DNA of 8,483 nt, taken from contig PITX01000044.1 in the NCBI GenBank assembly GCA_017577345.1, positions 1 to 8,483 on the forward strand. The letters run 5' to 3'. Position 1 is the first letter of the stretch, and the number at the start of each line of letters is the position of its first letter. This document shows positions 1 to 5,024 of this stretch, piece by piece. The position numbers were made by a program, and so were the translations under genes. The notes beneath the pieces were generated by a model that was not told where the DNA came from, did no database searches, and saw only the letters and a list, made by a program, of their open reading frames with translations. Source of the DNA: Clostridiales bacterium. GTDB lineage: Bacteria > Bacillota > Clostridia > Oscillospirales > Oscillospiraceae.

Positions 1-917
1 CCGTAGTCCCAGATGGGGCTTGCAACAAAACCCTCCTGATTTTTGATGAATTGGATGCCCGCCTCGCTGATCTTCAGTTCCGGCAGGGCGGGCCATTCGT
101 CAGTAGGCGGATCGACCGGTGTCGTATTCTCTGAACCGGCTTCATTCGGATTAGAAACCGCAGTGGAGGACCAGTGCGCGTAGACCGTGTAATTCTGCGT
201 TACGGTATCGGTATTGCAAAGATGCTTCCCGCCGCTCGCCGCGGTGTACCAGCCGGCAAAGTAGCAGCCGTCATAGGTCGCCGTGGGGAGAGAGGCGTAT
301 GTACCGTTCAGTGTATAGCACAAAACGGTGTTGTCAGACAGCTTGCCGCCGTTGCCGTTAAAGACCACATAGCGGAAAGAGGCAGGTGTTACACCGGTGT
401 AGCTGCCGTAGAGAAACAGCTTGATCTCGCGAAGGCGGCGGGTGAGTCGGCTCTGTGAAAAGCCATTGCTGTCCTTGACCCAGGAACAGAAGGCATTTGC
501 AATCTGCAGATCGGTATAGTTTCCGCTGGCAACTACTGTTTGAATCTTATAGTTGCTGTCAAGAATGTTGGGTACATCAATATTGCCAACAACGAAGTCC
601 ACCAGCGCGTCAAACTGCTGCTGGCTGAGGCTCACGCCGTATTTTGATATAAAGCTGTTGACCGCACTTTCCGCGCCGGACAAACTTTTGCTGTCTCCGG
701 ACAGCTCATTGACGAACGCTCTGCCCTGTTCGCTGGTCGTATAGGTCTGCGGCGAACGCTTGGCAGGTGCCACGGCAGGCGCTTCGTCCTCCGTCGGTGC
801 CGCAGTCTCCGTCACCGTTTCAACAGGAGGAAGCTCCTCCTCCACGGCGACGACCGGTATCATCAGCTCTGCCGAGATACACAAGATCAGCAGAAGACTG
901 AGAAAAAATCGTTTCAT
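1..917 (-). CDS. Secreted GH24 lysozyme-like protein, C-terminus cut by window edge
   Basis: This frame is open from the ATG at 917 to the left edge (305 codons) without a stop. It starts with a signal peptide (MKRFF, a hydrophobic stretch at residues 5-24, likely cut after VVA24), then an acidic Pro/Thr/Ala linker. Residues 61-173 resemble a phage-type muramidase (GH24): SEQG at 62-65, the QQQFDALVDF helix at 99-108, and LTRRLREIKLFLYGSY at 158-173. Residues 185-250 form a Listeria-Bacteroides/InlB-type repeat (FNGNGG, FAGWYT, YTVYAHW). After a Pro-rich linker a second GH24 domain begins at 282 (ISEAGIQFIKNQEGF) with E295-x8-D304, the spacing of the T4 lysozyme pair; the rest lies outside the window. 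In the first domain the catalytic Glu position is Ser73 and the active-site lobe is missing. The RBS GGGAGTG (923-929) supports the start. Likely role: peptidoglycan hydrolysis outside the cell, with an inactive first domain perhaps used for binding (inference). Confidence 0.85.
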   Translation of the reverse strand, partial: MKRFFLSLLLILCISAELMIPVVAVEEELPPVETVTETAAPTEDEAPAVAPAKRSPQTYTTSEQGRAFVNELSGDSKSLSGAESAVNSFISKYGVSLSQQQFDALVDFVVGNIDVPNILDSNYKIQTVVASGNYTDLQIANAFCSWVKDSNGFSQSRLTRRLREIKLFLYGSYTGVTPASFRYVVFNGNGGKLSDNTVLCYTLNGTYASLPTATYDGCYFAGWYTAASGGKHLCNTDTVTQNYTVYAHWSSTAVSNPNEAGSENTTPVDPPTDEWPALPELKISEAGIQFIKNQEGFVASPIWDY

Positions 918-949
918 GATTTCACTCCCGTTGGAATTATGTCAATCAC

Positions 950-978
950 ATTGTAGCAAACGAAAGGAAATCCGTCAA
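950..978 (-). promoter_or_regulatory. Sigma-A-type promoter of the lysozyme gene
   Basis: On the minus strand TTGACG (973-978) and TACAAT (950-955) are separated by exactly 17 bases, close to consensus. The promoter sits just before the RBS and ATG of the GH24 gene, so that gene is probably transcribed alone and not only by read-through from the hydrolase gene upstream. Confidence 0.75.
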
Positions 979-1036
979 GTCCAATATGTCGCGTTACAGC
1001 ACAAATTGAAGAAAATAATTACAAAAAAGTAACAAA

Positions 1037-1945
1037 TTACAGCAGATCTTCCATAAACTGCCAAATATCTGCATAGACCTCGGTATGATTGCCCTCGTTG
1101 AGGATCTCATGTCTGCCATCGTAGAGCTTCAATGTTACATTGCGCATACCGGCATTCAGGAACTTCTGATAGGTCTTTTCCACGCCCTTGCCCATATTGC
1201 CGACCGGGTCGCTCTTGCCGGCGATCAGCAGGATGGGAAGTTCCTTCGGCATCGCCGCAAGGTTGCTCTTTTTCTGATTCATCGCAATGCCCGACAGCAT
1301 ATCGCTCGACAGACCGACCGTTGCCTCACCGCCGCAAAGCGGATCTGCGGTGTAGCGGTCAACGACCTCCGGATCACTGCAGATCCAGTCATTCGGCGTG
1401 CGCGGCTGACCGAACTGCTTGTTATACGCACCGAACATCAGGTTGGTCAGCAGTTTGCTGTGCCCCTTAGCGCCCAGACGCATCTTTTCCAGTGCACACA
1501 ACGCTCTTCCGGCGGTCAGCACAGGTGCAGGCTGCCATGCCGTGCCGCAGATGACGGCACCGCGCAGGTCAGCTTCGGGATAGCGGTAGAGCATTGTCCG
1601 CGCCATGAATGAGCCCATGCTGTGACCGAACAGGAAACACGGCAGATCGGGAAACTCCTCCCTTACGGTGCGCTGCAGGGTGTATGTGTCCTCTACCGCC
1701 GCCGTCCAGCCGCCGGTAAAATAGAGGTCTGCGCCGCTGCCATGGGATTTCCCATGACCCATATGATCCTCCGCCACGACCAGAATTCCTTTGGAATTCA
1801 GAAAACGGGCAAAATCGTCATAGCGGAGCATGTGCTCGGCAATACCGTGCACGAGCTGGACGATGGCAATGGGCTTGCCCTCCGGCTCCCAGCGGTAGGC
1901 GTGGATCATGCCTGCGCCCTTAGATGAAAATTCAAATTCTTTCAT
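1037..1945 (-). CDS. Alpha/beta hydrolase, monoacylglycerol lipase / lysophospholipase-like
   Basis: The 302-residue product has the serine hydrolase fold and the motifs of the Hydrolase_4 (monoacylglycerol lipase/PldB-like) group: oxyanion HG at 33-34, nucleophile elbow GHSMG with Ser109, Asp246 in the GKSDPVG loop, and His279 in DGRHEIL. These three give a complete catalytic triad. No signal peptide or membrane segment is visible, so it should act in the cytoplasm, probably on monoglycerides, lysophospholipids or similar esters; the substrate cannot be read from sequence. The start at 1945 is chosen because GGAGGAAAG lies directly before it and the family N-terminus begins here; an in-frame ATG at 2071 would add 42 residues unlike the family and run across the divergent small gene. 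Its stop lies 119 bases before the lysozyme start. Confidence 0.88.
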   Translation of the reverse strand: MKEFEFSSKGAGMIHAYRWEPEGKPIAIVQLVHGIAEHMLRYDDFARFLNSKGILVVAEDHMGHGKSHGSGADLYFTGGWTAAVEDTYTLQRTVREEFPDLPCFLFGHSMGSFMARTMLYRYPEADLRGAVICGTAWQPAPVLTAGRALCALEKMRLGAKGHSKLLTNLMFGAYNKQFGQPRTPNDWICSDPEVVDRYTADPLCGGEATVGLSSDMLSGIAMNQKKSNLAAMPKELPILLIAGKSDPVGNMGKGVEKTYQKFLNAGMRNVTLKLYDGRHEILNEGNHTEVYADIWQFMEDLL

Positions 1946-1956
1946 TTTCTTTCCTC

Positions 1957-1976
1957 CAGTCCGATTTATCGGTCTG
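1957..1976. promoter_or_regulatory. 20-bp dyad, candidate operator
   Basis: The sequence CAGTCCGATTTATCGGTCTG is an inverted repeat: arms CAG-T-CCGAT and ATCGG-T-CTG around TT, with only the T:T pair unmatched. It lies between the divergent hydrolase gene and small membrane-protein gene, and overlaps a possible -10 hexamer of the hydrolase (1973-1978). Size and place fit a dimeric repressor of the TetR/MarR type, but no regulator gene is nearby and no known operator is recognised. Confidence 0.45.
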
Positions 1977-2002
1977 TAATGGTGGTAAAATCCGGGTATC
2001 AA
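1973..2002 (-). promoter_or_regulatory. Possible promoter of the hydrolase gene
   Basis: On the minus strand TTGATA (1997-2002) is followed after 18 bases by TACAGA (1973-1978). The -35 is good and the -10 weak. The -10 lies inside the 20-bp dyad, which would suit repression there. Confidence 0.35.
1983..1991 (+). promoter_or_regulatory. Possible extended -10 promoter of the small membrane-protein gene
   Basis: TGGTAAAAT at 1983-1991 matches an extended -10 (TGn-TAAAAT). No convincing -35 is seen. It is 32 bases upstream of the ATG at 2023. Confidence 0.3.
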
Positions 2003-2022
2003 AAACAAAGGAGAGATAAACA

Positions 2023-2196
2023 ATGCGCAACATGATTGATTTGGTTCCCTATCTGCCCGAAACTGCCGCACAGGAACGCTCCGATAAGAAGGAGTACCGC
2101 TATCAGACCGTCACCGCCGCCGTAGAGAGCATCGTCACGCTCGGCATCGGTGCAGGCTTCTTTGTCGCGCTGGCGGCATTTCTTGCCGCTATTTAA
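2023..2196 (+). CDS. 57-residue single-pass membrane miniprotein, unknown function
   Basis: This short frame is supported by a strong ribosome binding site (AAAGGAG at 2007-2013, nine bases before the ATG) and a sensible protein: MRNMIDLVPYLPETAAQERS at the start, a charged stretch (DKKEYRY, 21-27), and a hydrophobic segment from about residue 36 to 57 (IVTLGIGAGFFVALAAFLAAI), long enough for one membrane helix with the C-terminus at its end. Codon choice resembles the neighbouring genes. It is divergent from the hydrolase gene and its last 8 bases overlap the 3' end of coaX, which runs the other way. I recognise no family. A holin or phage origin is not suggested by context. Confidence 0.6.
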   Translation: MRNMIDLVPYLPETAAQERSDKKEYRYQTVTAAVESIVTLGIGAGFFVALAAFLAAI

Positions 2197-2956
2197 GATT
2201 TCTCTGATAAATCAGCCACAGTCCCTTGAGCATCAAACTGCGGTCGTAAATCAGCTCGCGCCTGCACAGCGGGGTGATAAATCTGGACATTCCGCCGGTT
2301 GCGATCGCCTTGACCTTGCCGCCCATCTCCGCTTCCATGCGGTCAAGCAGTCCGTCCAGCATCGCCGCTGCGCCAAACATGATACCGCTTCGCATACTGT
2401 CGCGCGTATTCTTTCCGATGGCATACTCCGGCTCATCCAGACTGATGCCGGGAAGCTGTGCCGTTCGTTCAGTCAGTGCCTCCATGGAAATTTTCACGCC
2501 GGGGCAGATACAGCCGCCGATGAATGCGCCGCTCGCATCGACTGCGGTCACGGTCGTCGCCGTGCCCATGTCCACCAGCAGCAGCGGCGCACCGTACTGC
2601 GCGATCGCGGCAACCGAGGCGACGATCAGATCACTGCCGACCTCCAACGGATTGTCCATGCGGATATTCATGCCCGTCTTGATCCCCGGACCGACCACAA
2701 GGCAGTTTTTGCCGGTCAGCTTGCGGATCGCGGTCGTAACGGAATTGAGCACCGGCGGAACGACAGAGGAAACGATACTTCCGCTGATTTTCTCCGTGGA
2801 GACCTCATAGAGAGACAGCATACTTTTCAGCTCCACACAATACTGATCCGAGGTCTTGAGCTTATCCGTTGCCATGCGCGCTTCAAAGAGGATGTTGCCG
2901 TCCTCGATGCAGCCGAGTACCACATTGGTATTCCCGATATCCACTGCCAAAATCAT
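2189..2956 (-). CDS. coaX: Type III pantothenate kinase
   Basis: CoaX phosphorylates pantothenate to 4'-phosphopantothenate with ATP, the first step of coenzyme A synthesis, in the cytoplasm. The 255-residue length is normal. The ASKHA-type ATP-binding motifs are in place: DIGNTN at 6-11, DMGTATT at 129-135, and the ATGG loop at 219-222. GSDL at 107-110 stands where many relatives have GADR and still holds the catalytic Asp109. GGCICPG (147-153) and NTRDSMRSG (183-191) also match the family. The start at 2956 is fixed by GGAGGAAG and by the ATGA overlap with the stop of the phosphoesterase gene, which implies translational coupling. A longer in-frame reading to 3274 would overlap that gene. 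No clear terminator follows; the 3' end overlaps the convergent miniprotein gene by 8 bases. Confidence 0.95.
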   Translation of the reverse strand: MILAVDIGNTNVVLGCIEDGNILFEARMATDKLKTSDQYCVELKSMLSLYEVSTEKISGSIVSSVVPPVLNSVTTAIRKLTGKNCLVVGPGIKTGMNIRMDNPLEVGSDLIVASVAAIAQYGAPLLLVDMGTATTVTAVDASGAFIGGCICPGVKISMEALTERTAQLPGISLDEPEYAIGKNTRDSMRSGIMFGAAAMLDGLLDRMEAEMGGKVKAIATGGMSRFITPLCRRELIYDRSLMLKGLWLIYQRNLK

Positions 2957-3423
2957 AATGCTTCCTCCATCACACGGCACTGTACAGTGCCGTTTTTTAT
3001 TTCGATCATCCCATAGGACGGGAACAGTCTGCCGCAGGCACCCGGGTTGAGCATCCACAGACCATCCGACTCCTCGCAGTAAGGAATGTGCGTATGACCG
3101 AACGCGACGACCTGCACGCCCTTTTCCAGTGCAGCATATCTTAATGTAAGCAGGTCGGATTTCACATGATAGCGATGACCGTGCGTTGCCAGAATTTGAA
3201 CGCCCTCCCATTCCAGCAAAGCCTCCTCCTGCACATCGGCTGCATCGCGGTCGCAGTTGCCGCGCACCGTGCACACAGGCAGGCGAGGATATTCCTGCTC
3301 CAGCACCCGTGCATCGGAGGCATAGTCGCCCAGATGAATGACGGCATCCGGCCGTTCCCGCTGCACCGCGGAACGCAGGTAGTTTTCCTCCCGGTGGGAA
3401 TCGGAAAGAACGAGAATCTTCAT
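2953..3423 (-). CDS. YfcE/MJ0936-type metallophosphoesterase
   Basis: The 156-residue protein has the full set of calcineurin-like phosphoesterase motifs in the order of the short YfcE/MJ0936 family: DSH (D8, H10), LGDY (D33), GNCD (N56), THGHRYH (H81, H83) and GHTH (H110, H112), followed by NPG at 126-128. These residues bind two metal ions (usually Mn or Ni) and hydrolyse phosphodiesters such as artificial aryl phosphates or small nucleotides; the physiological substrate is not known for most members. It is cytoplasmic, with no signal peptide. AAAGGG before the ATG at 3423 serves as RBS. It is the first gene of a two-gene operon with coaX (4-base ATGA overlap). In many Firmicutes such a gene follows rph/rdgB; that context is absent here. 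Confidence 0.92.
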   Translation of the reverse strand: MKILVLSDSHREENYLRSAVQRERPDAVIHLGDYASDARVLEQEYPRLPVCTVRGNCDRDAADVQEEALLEWEGVQILATHGHRYHVKSDLLTLRYAALEKGVQVVAFGHTHIPYCEESDGLWMLNPGACGRLFPSYGMIEIKNGTVQCRVMEEAL

Positions 3424-3457
3424 GGTGTCACCCTTTCGCGGTCAGAAACATATATAT

Positions 3458-3486
3458 ATTATAGCAGATTACGAAAAAGGAGGCAA
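3458..3486 (-). promoter_or_regulatory. Sigma-A-type promoter of the phosphoesterase-coaX operon
   Basis: On the minus strand TTGCCT (3481-3486) and a perfect TATAAT (3458-3463) are spaced by 17 bases. The -35 box lies on top of the ribosome binding site (AAAGGAGG, 3476-3483) of the divergent small gene at 3492. The alternating TA tract 3451-3463 also offers a -10 (TATTAT, 3457-3462) for the plus strand, but its -35 is poor. Confidence 0.7.
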
Positions 3487-3491
3487 TCTCC

Positions 3492-3716
3492 ATGCAAAAT
3501 AATTCACAATTTTCTGCGCAGCAGATGAGCAAGCTCCTTGCCTCGCCGGAGGGCAGGCAGCTCATTGCTCTTCTGCAGCGTGACAGCGGGAAAAATATGC
3601 AGCAGGCCGCTGCAGAGTTTCAGAAAGGAAATGTCGCAGCTGCGCAGGAACTGCTCAAGCCCGTGATGCAGTCGCAGGAGGCAAGCGACCTCCTGCAGAA
3701 AATCAACGGAAAGTAG
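3492..3716 (+). CDS. Small cytoplasmic protein of unknown function, first of three
   Basis: A 74-residue, mostly helical protein without signal peptide or membrane segment: MQNNSQFSAQQMSKLLASPE, then GRQLIALLQR (21-30), an Ala/Gln-rich helix (36-53) and ELLKPVMQSQEASDLLQKI (53-71). The pattern of 'SPEGRQLIALLQ' followed by 'LLKP..QS.EA..LLQKI' looks like two related helical hairpins. A strong RBS (AAAGGAGG, 3476-3483) supports the ATG at 3492. The next gene begins 8 bases after its stop, so the three genes form an operon. I recall similar short proteins in other clostridia in the same three-gene setting, but cannot name a family or prove it here. Confidence 0.75.
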   Translation: MQNNSQFSAQQMSKLLASPEGRQLIALLQRDSGKNMQQAAAEFQKGNVAAAQELLKPVMQSQEASDLLQKINGK

Positions 3717-3724
3717 GTGATGAG

Positions 3725-4075
3725 GTGGAAGGTCTGGAGGAACAGCTGCAGCAGATCCTGAATGACCCCGACAGCATGGCGCAGATCTTGTCCCTTGCGC
3801 AGTCCTTCGGGCTGCAGCCGCCGGAAGCATCCTCCGCGCCTTCTGCCCCGCCGCGAAAGTCGGATGACAGCTTTGTGAAGGCATTTTTCGGGATGATGCA
3901 ACAGGCGCAACAGTCCGACGGCAAACAGGAAGCACTGCTCAACGCGCTCAAGCCCTATCTGCGTCCGGAGCGGCGCGGAAATATCGACCGTGCACTGCAG
4001 ATCGCAAAAATTTCGCATCTGGCGGGCTTTGCTCTGCGCAATTACGGAGATCTTCCGGGGAAACAGGGAGGTTAG
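3725..4075 (+). CDS. Small helical protein of unknown function, second of three
   Basis: The 116-residue protein starts at GTG (3725), with AGGTGAT just upstream and only 8 bases after the previous stop. Its N-terminus (MEGLEEQLQQILNDPDSMAQ) continues as an amphipathic helix ILSLAQSFGL to residue 30. Residues 31-47 are a Pro/Ser/Ala-rich linker. The C-terminal half is helical with LLNALKPYLRPERRGNIDRA (71-90), a conserved-looking 'LKPYL..ER...IDRA' core, then LQIAKISHLAGFAL. No signal peptide. The first and second proteins share the theme 'LL..LKP.', so they may be distant paralogues or partners (inference). The third gene follows after 3 bases and has its ribosome binding site inside the end of this gene. 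Confidence 0.75.
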   Translation: MEGLEEQLQQILNDPDSMAQILSLAQSFGLQPPEASSAPSAPPRKSDDSFVKAFFGMMQQAQQSDGKQEALLNALKPYLRPERRGNIDRALQIAKISHLAGFALRNYGDLPGKQGG

Positions 4076-4078
4076 GTC

Positions 4079-4453
4079 ATGTATCACCGATATATGCCGA
4101 GCGGAAACGGGCAGTATCGCCGTCAGGACATTCCGGACAGAAAGCCGGAGCCGCCGAAACCGCCTGTGCCGCCATCTCCGCCGCCCATGCCTGCACCGCC
4201 GCCGAAACCGCCTGTGTCGCCATCTCCCCCGCCCATGCCCGTACTGCCGCCTCCTCCGAAGCCTGAAATATCAAAATCACAGCCGCAGAATACAGCCGCG
4301 CCGTATCCTGTCCCGTTTTTGGAAAAGCTATTCCCGGGTATGGACAGCGGCGATCTTCTCCTGCTGCTCATTATGCTGCTTCTGCTGTCGGAAGGTACGG
4401 AGGATTCCGTTTCCGTTGTCATGACGCTTGCGATTTTCTTAATTCTCCAATAG
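4079..4453 (+). CDS. Proline-rich protein with hydrophobic leucine-rich tail, third of three
   Basis: The 124-residue protein has three parts: a basic N-terminus with tyrosines (MYHRYMPSGNGQYRRQ), a Pro-rich region at about 23-62 built from two 16-residue repeats (PPKPPV.PSPPPMP..), and a C-terminal part starting FLEKLFPGMDSGDLLLLLIMLLLLSEG (80-106) and ending VSVVMTLAIFLILQ. The two hydrophobic runs are separated by a short acidic turn (EGTEDS), which suggests a membrane hairpin or a hydrophobic self-assembling end. GGAGG at 4067-4071 lies before the ATG. A perfect terminator follows the stop by only a few bases, so this is the last gene of the operon. Function unknown. A link to the spore or cell surface is possible from composition, without direct evidence. 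Confidence 0.75.
   Translation: MYHRYMPSGNGQYRRQDIPDRKPEPPKPPVPPSPPPMPAPPPKPPVSPSPPPMPVLPPPPKPEISKSQPQNTAAPYPVPFLEKLFPGMDSGDLLLLLIMLLLLSEGTEDSVSVVMTLAIFLILQ
4151..4246 (+). repeat. Two 48-bp tandem units coding for a 16-residue Pro-rich repeat
   Basis: Codons 25-40 (PPKPPVPPSPPPMPAP) and 41-56 (PPKPPVSPSPPPMPVL) are consecutive copies with a 48-base period and only a few base changes. The unit is in frame, so copy number changes would alter the length of the Pro-rich arm without breaking the gene. Confidence 0.8.
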
Positions 4454-4457
4454 ATGC

Positions 4458-4489
4458 AAAAAGCGGCAGGGTCTCCCCTGCCGCTTTTT
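4458..4489 (+). terminator. Intrinsic terminator of the three-gene operon
   Basis: A perfect 14-bp stem (AAAAAGCGGCAGGG / CCCTGCCGCTTTTT) with a TCTC loop starts 4 bases after the stop codon. The A/T ends make it work in either direction. Confidence 0.92.
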
Positions 4490-4543
4490 CAGACTGTCAA
4501 AAAAGTCCGTAACCGTCAAAATAAAGATTGGTATGAACAGATT

Positions 4544-4580
4544 TGTCATTGCGAGGTTTGCGAAGCAAACCGTGGCAATC
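4544..4580. repeat. TCATTGCGAG-type palindromic repeat
   Basis: Outer arms ATTGC/GCAAT enclose an inner stem GGTTTGC-GAA-GCAAACC. The outer sequence TGTCATTGCGAG...GTGGCAATC is also found at 8110-8144, where the inner stem is a different but still paired GCAGCC-GTA-GGCTGC. This keeps the fold while the sequence changes. Similar TCATTGCGAG repeats are, from memory, scattered in several bacterial genomes. Confidence 0.75.
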
Positions 4581-4713
4581 TGTCCCTATCGGTTATGAAA
4601 GATGTAAAGATGATTAGAAATTTTGACTTACTGCGCAACTTCGTCAGCGCAAACTGCATATTCTTCGCTTCGCCGCAAGCGGCAAAGCTCAATCATTCCG
4701 TTGCGCTTCCTCT

Positions 4714-4748
4714 CCGATGGGCAATCACTTCGTTGGATTGCCCATCGG
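4714..4748. repeat. 13-bp perfect hairpin inside the mosaic
   Basis: CCGATGGGCAATC (4714-4726) and GATTGCCCATCGG (4736-4748) pair perfectly around a 9-base loop. No T-run follows on either strand, so it is not an ordinary terminator. It is absent from the second copy of the mosaic. Confidence 0.7.
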
Positions 4749-4925
4749 TTATTCTTTGAGCCTATGTACGCCGACGAGTGAGAGTTGCCTTTGTTGCGGT
4801 ACCCGAAAAAATCTTCGTGCGTATTCCGCCCTCGATTTTTTCGACCGCTGCCACTCCTTTTTGCTCGCTGTTTCCGCCACTGGCGGCGCTCGCAAACGTC
4901 CTATCTTCCGAACTTTTTGACAGTC

Positions 4926-4963
4926 TGTCAGCGTGTCGAAAAAGGTTTTTCGACACGCTGACA
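4926..4963. repeat. 18-bp perfect hairpin ending the mosaic
   Basis: TGTCAGCGTGTCGAAAAA and its exact complement flank only GG. The same hairpin ends the second copy (8337-8370) with one base pair exchanged (G4935:C4954 here, A8344:T8363 there). It lies downstream of rubrerythrin, behind that gene's own terminator-like hairpin. Confidence 0.8.
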
Positions 4964-4993
4964 CGGGAGGATGACGGTATCATCCTCCCGTGT
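4961..4993 (-). terminator. Terminator-like hairpin after rubrerythrin
   Basis: ACACGGGAGGATGA (4961-4974) and TCATCCTCCCGTGT (4980-4993) form a perfect 14-bp stem with a 5-base loop, 31 bases after the rubrerythrin stop. No T-run follows at once on the minus strand, so it may act together with the adjacent hairpin at 4926-4963 or mainly protect the mRNA 3' end. Confidence 0.6.
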
Positions 4994-5024
4994 GGGAAAA
5001 CCTTGATTTACAAGGGTTTGCGGC

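Larger units (their letters stand above)
4491..4961. repeat. Non-coding repeat mosaic, copy A (five blocks shared with 8109-8370)
   Basis: This gene-free stretch lies between the convergent small-gene operon and rubrerythrin. Five blocks recur in the same order and orientation near the right edge: a TGTCATTGCGAG...GTGGCAATC hairpin (4544-4580), a 21-base block beginning ATTTTGACTTACTGCG (4620-4640), CCTATGTACGCCGACGAG (4761-4778), TCTTCCGAACTTTTT (4904-4918), and a 37-base hairpin block (4925-4961). Spacers between blocks differ in length. The stretch is framed by near-perfect inverted repeats, AGACTGTCAAAAAAGT (4491-4506) and ACTTTTTGACAGTCT (4912-4926). No gene is supported; short open frames here read through the palindromes. 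Confidence 0.8.

Noticed and set aside
174..744. Plus-strand open frames at the left end
   Set aside because: They are antisense to the continuous lysozyme frame, which has a signal peptide, recognisable domains, RBS and promoter.
1018..1040. Possible terminator after the hydrolase (GTAA-TTTG-TTAC then T-run)
   Set aside because: The stem is only 4 bp and AT-rich; too weak to call.
1946..2071. N-terminal extension of the hydrolase to an ATG at 2071
   Set aside because: The strong GGAGG at the 1945 start, the non-family extra sequence and the overlap with the divergent small gene argue against it.
2174..2188. Small hairpin CGGCA-TTTCT-TGCCG at the coaX end
   Set aside because: Only 5 bp, inside the small gene, with no T-run on the minus strand; not a convincing terminator for coaX.
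2957..3274. Longer coaX reading starting near 3274
   Set aside because: It would overlap the phosphoesterase gene for over 300 bases; DIGNTN at the N-terminus from 2956 is the normal CoaX start.
3427..3456. Possible sigma-E-like promoter (GTCACCCT, 14 bases, CATATATA) before the three-gene operon
   Set aside because: The match is partial and half of it lies in an alternating TA tract, so it may be chance; it does not support a sporulation role by itself.
4491..4961. CRISPR array or integron attC array
   Set aside because: Blocks are single within each mosaic, spacers are irregular, and no cas or integrase gene is present.
4749..4983. Open frames of 71 and 73 residues inside the repeat mosaic
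   Set aside because: They read through palindromes and shared repeat blocks, have basic low-complexity products, and no block keeps a frame in the second copy.
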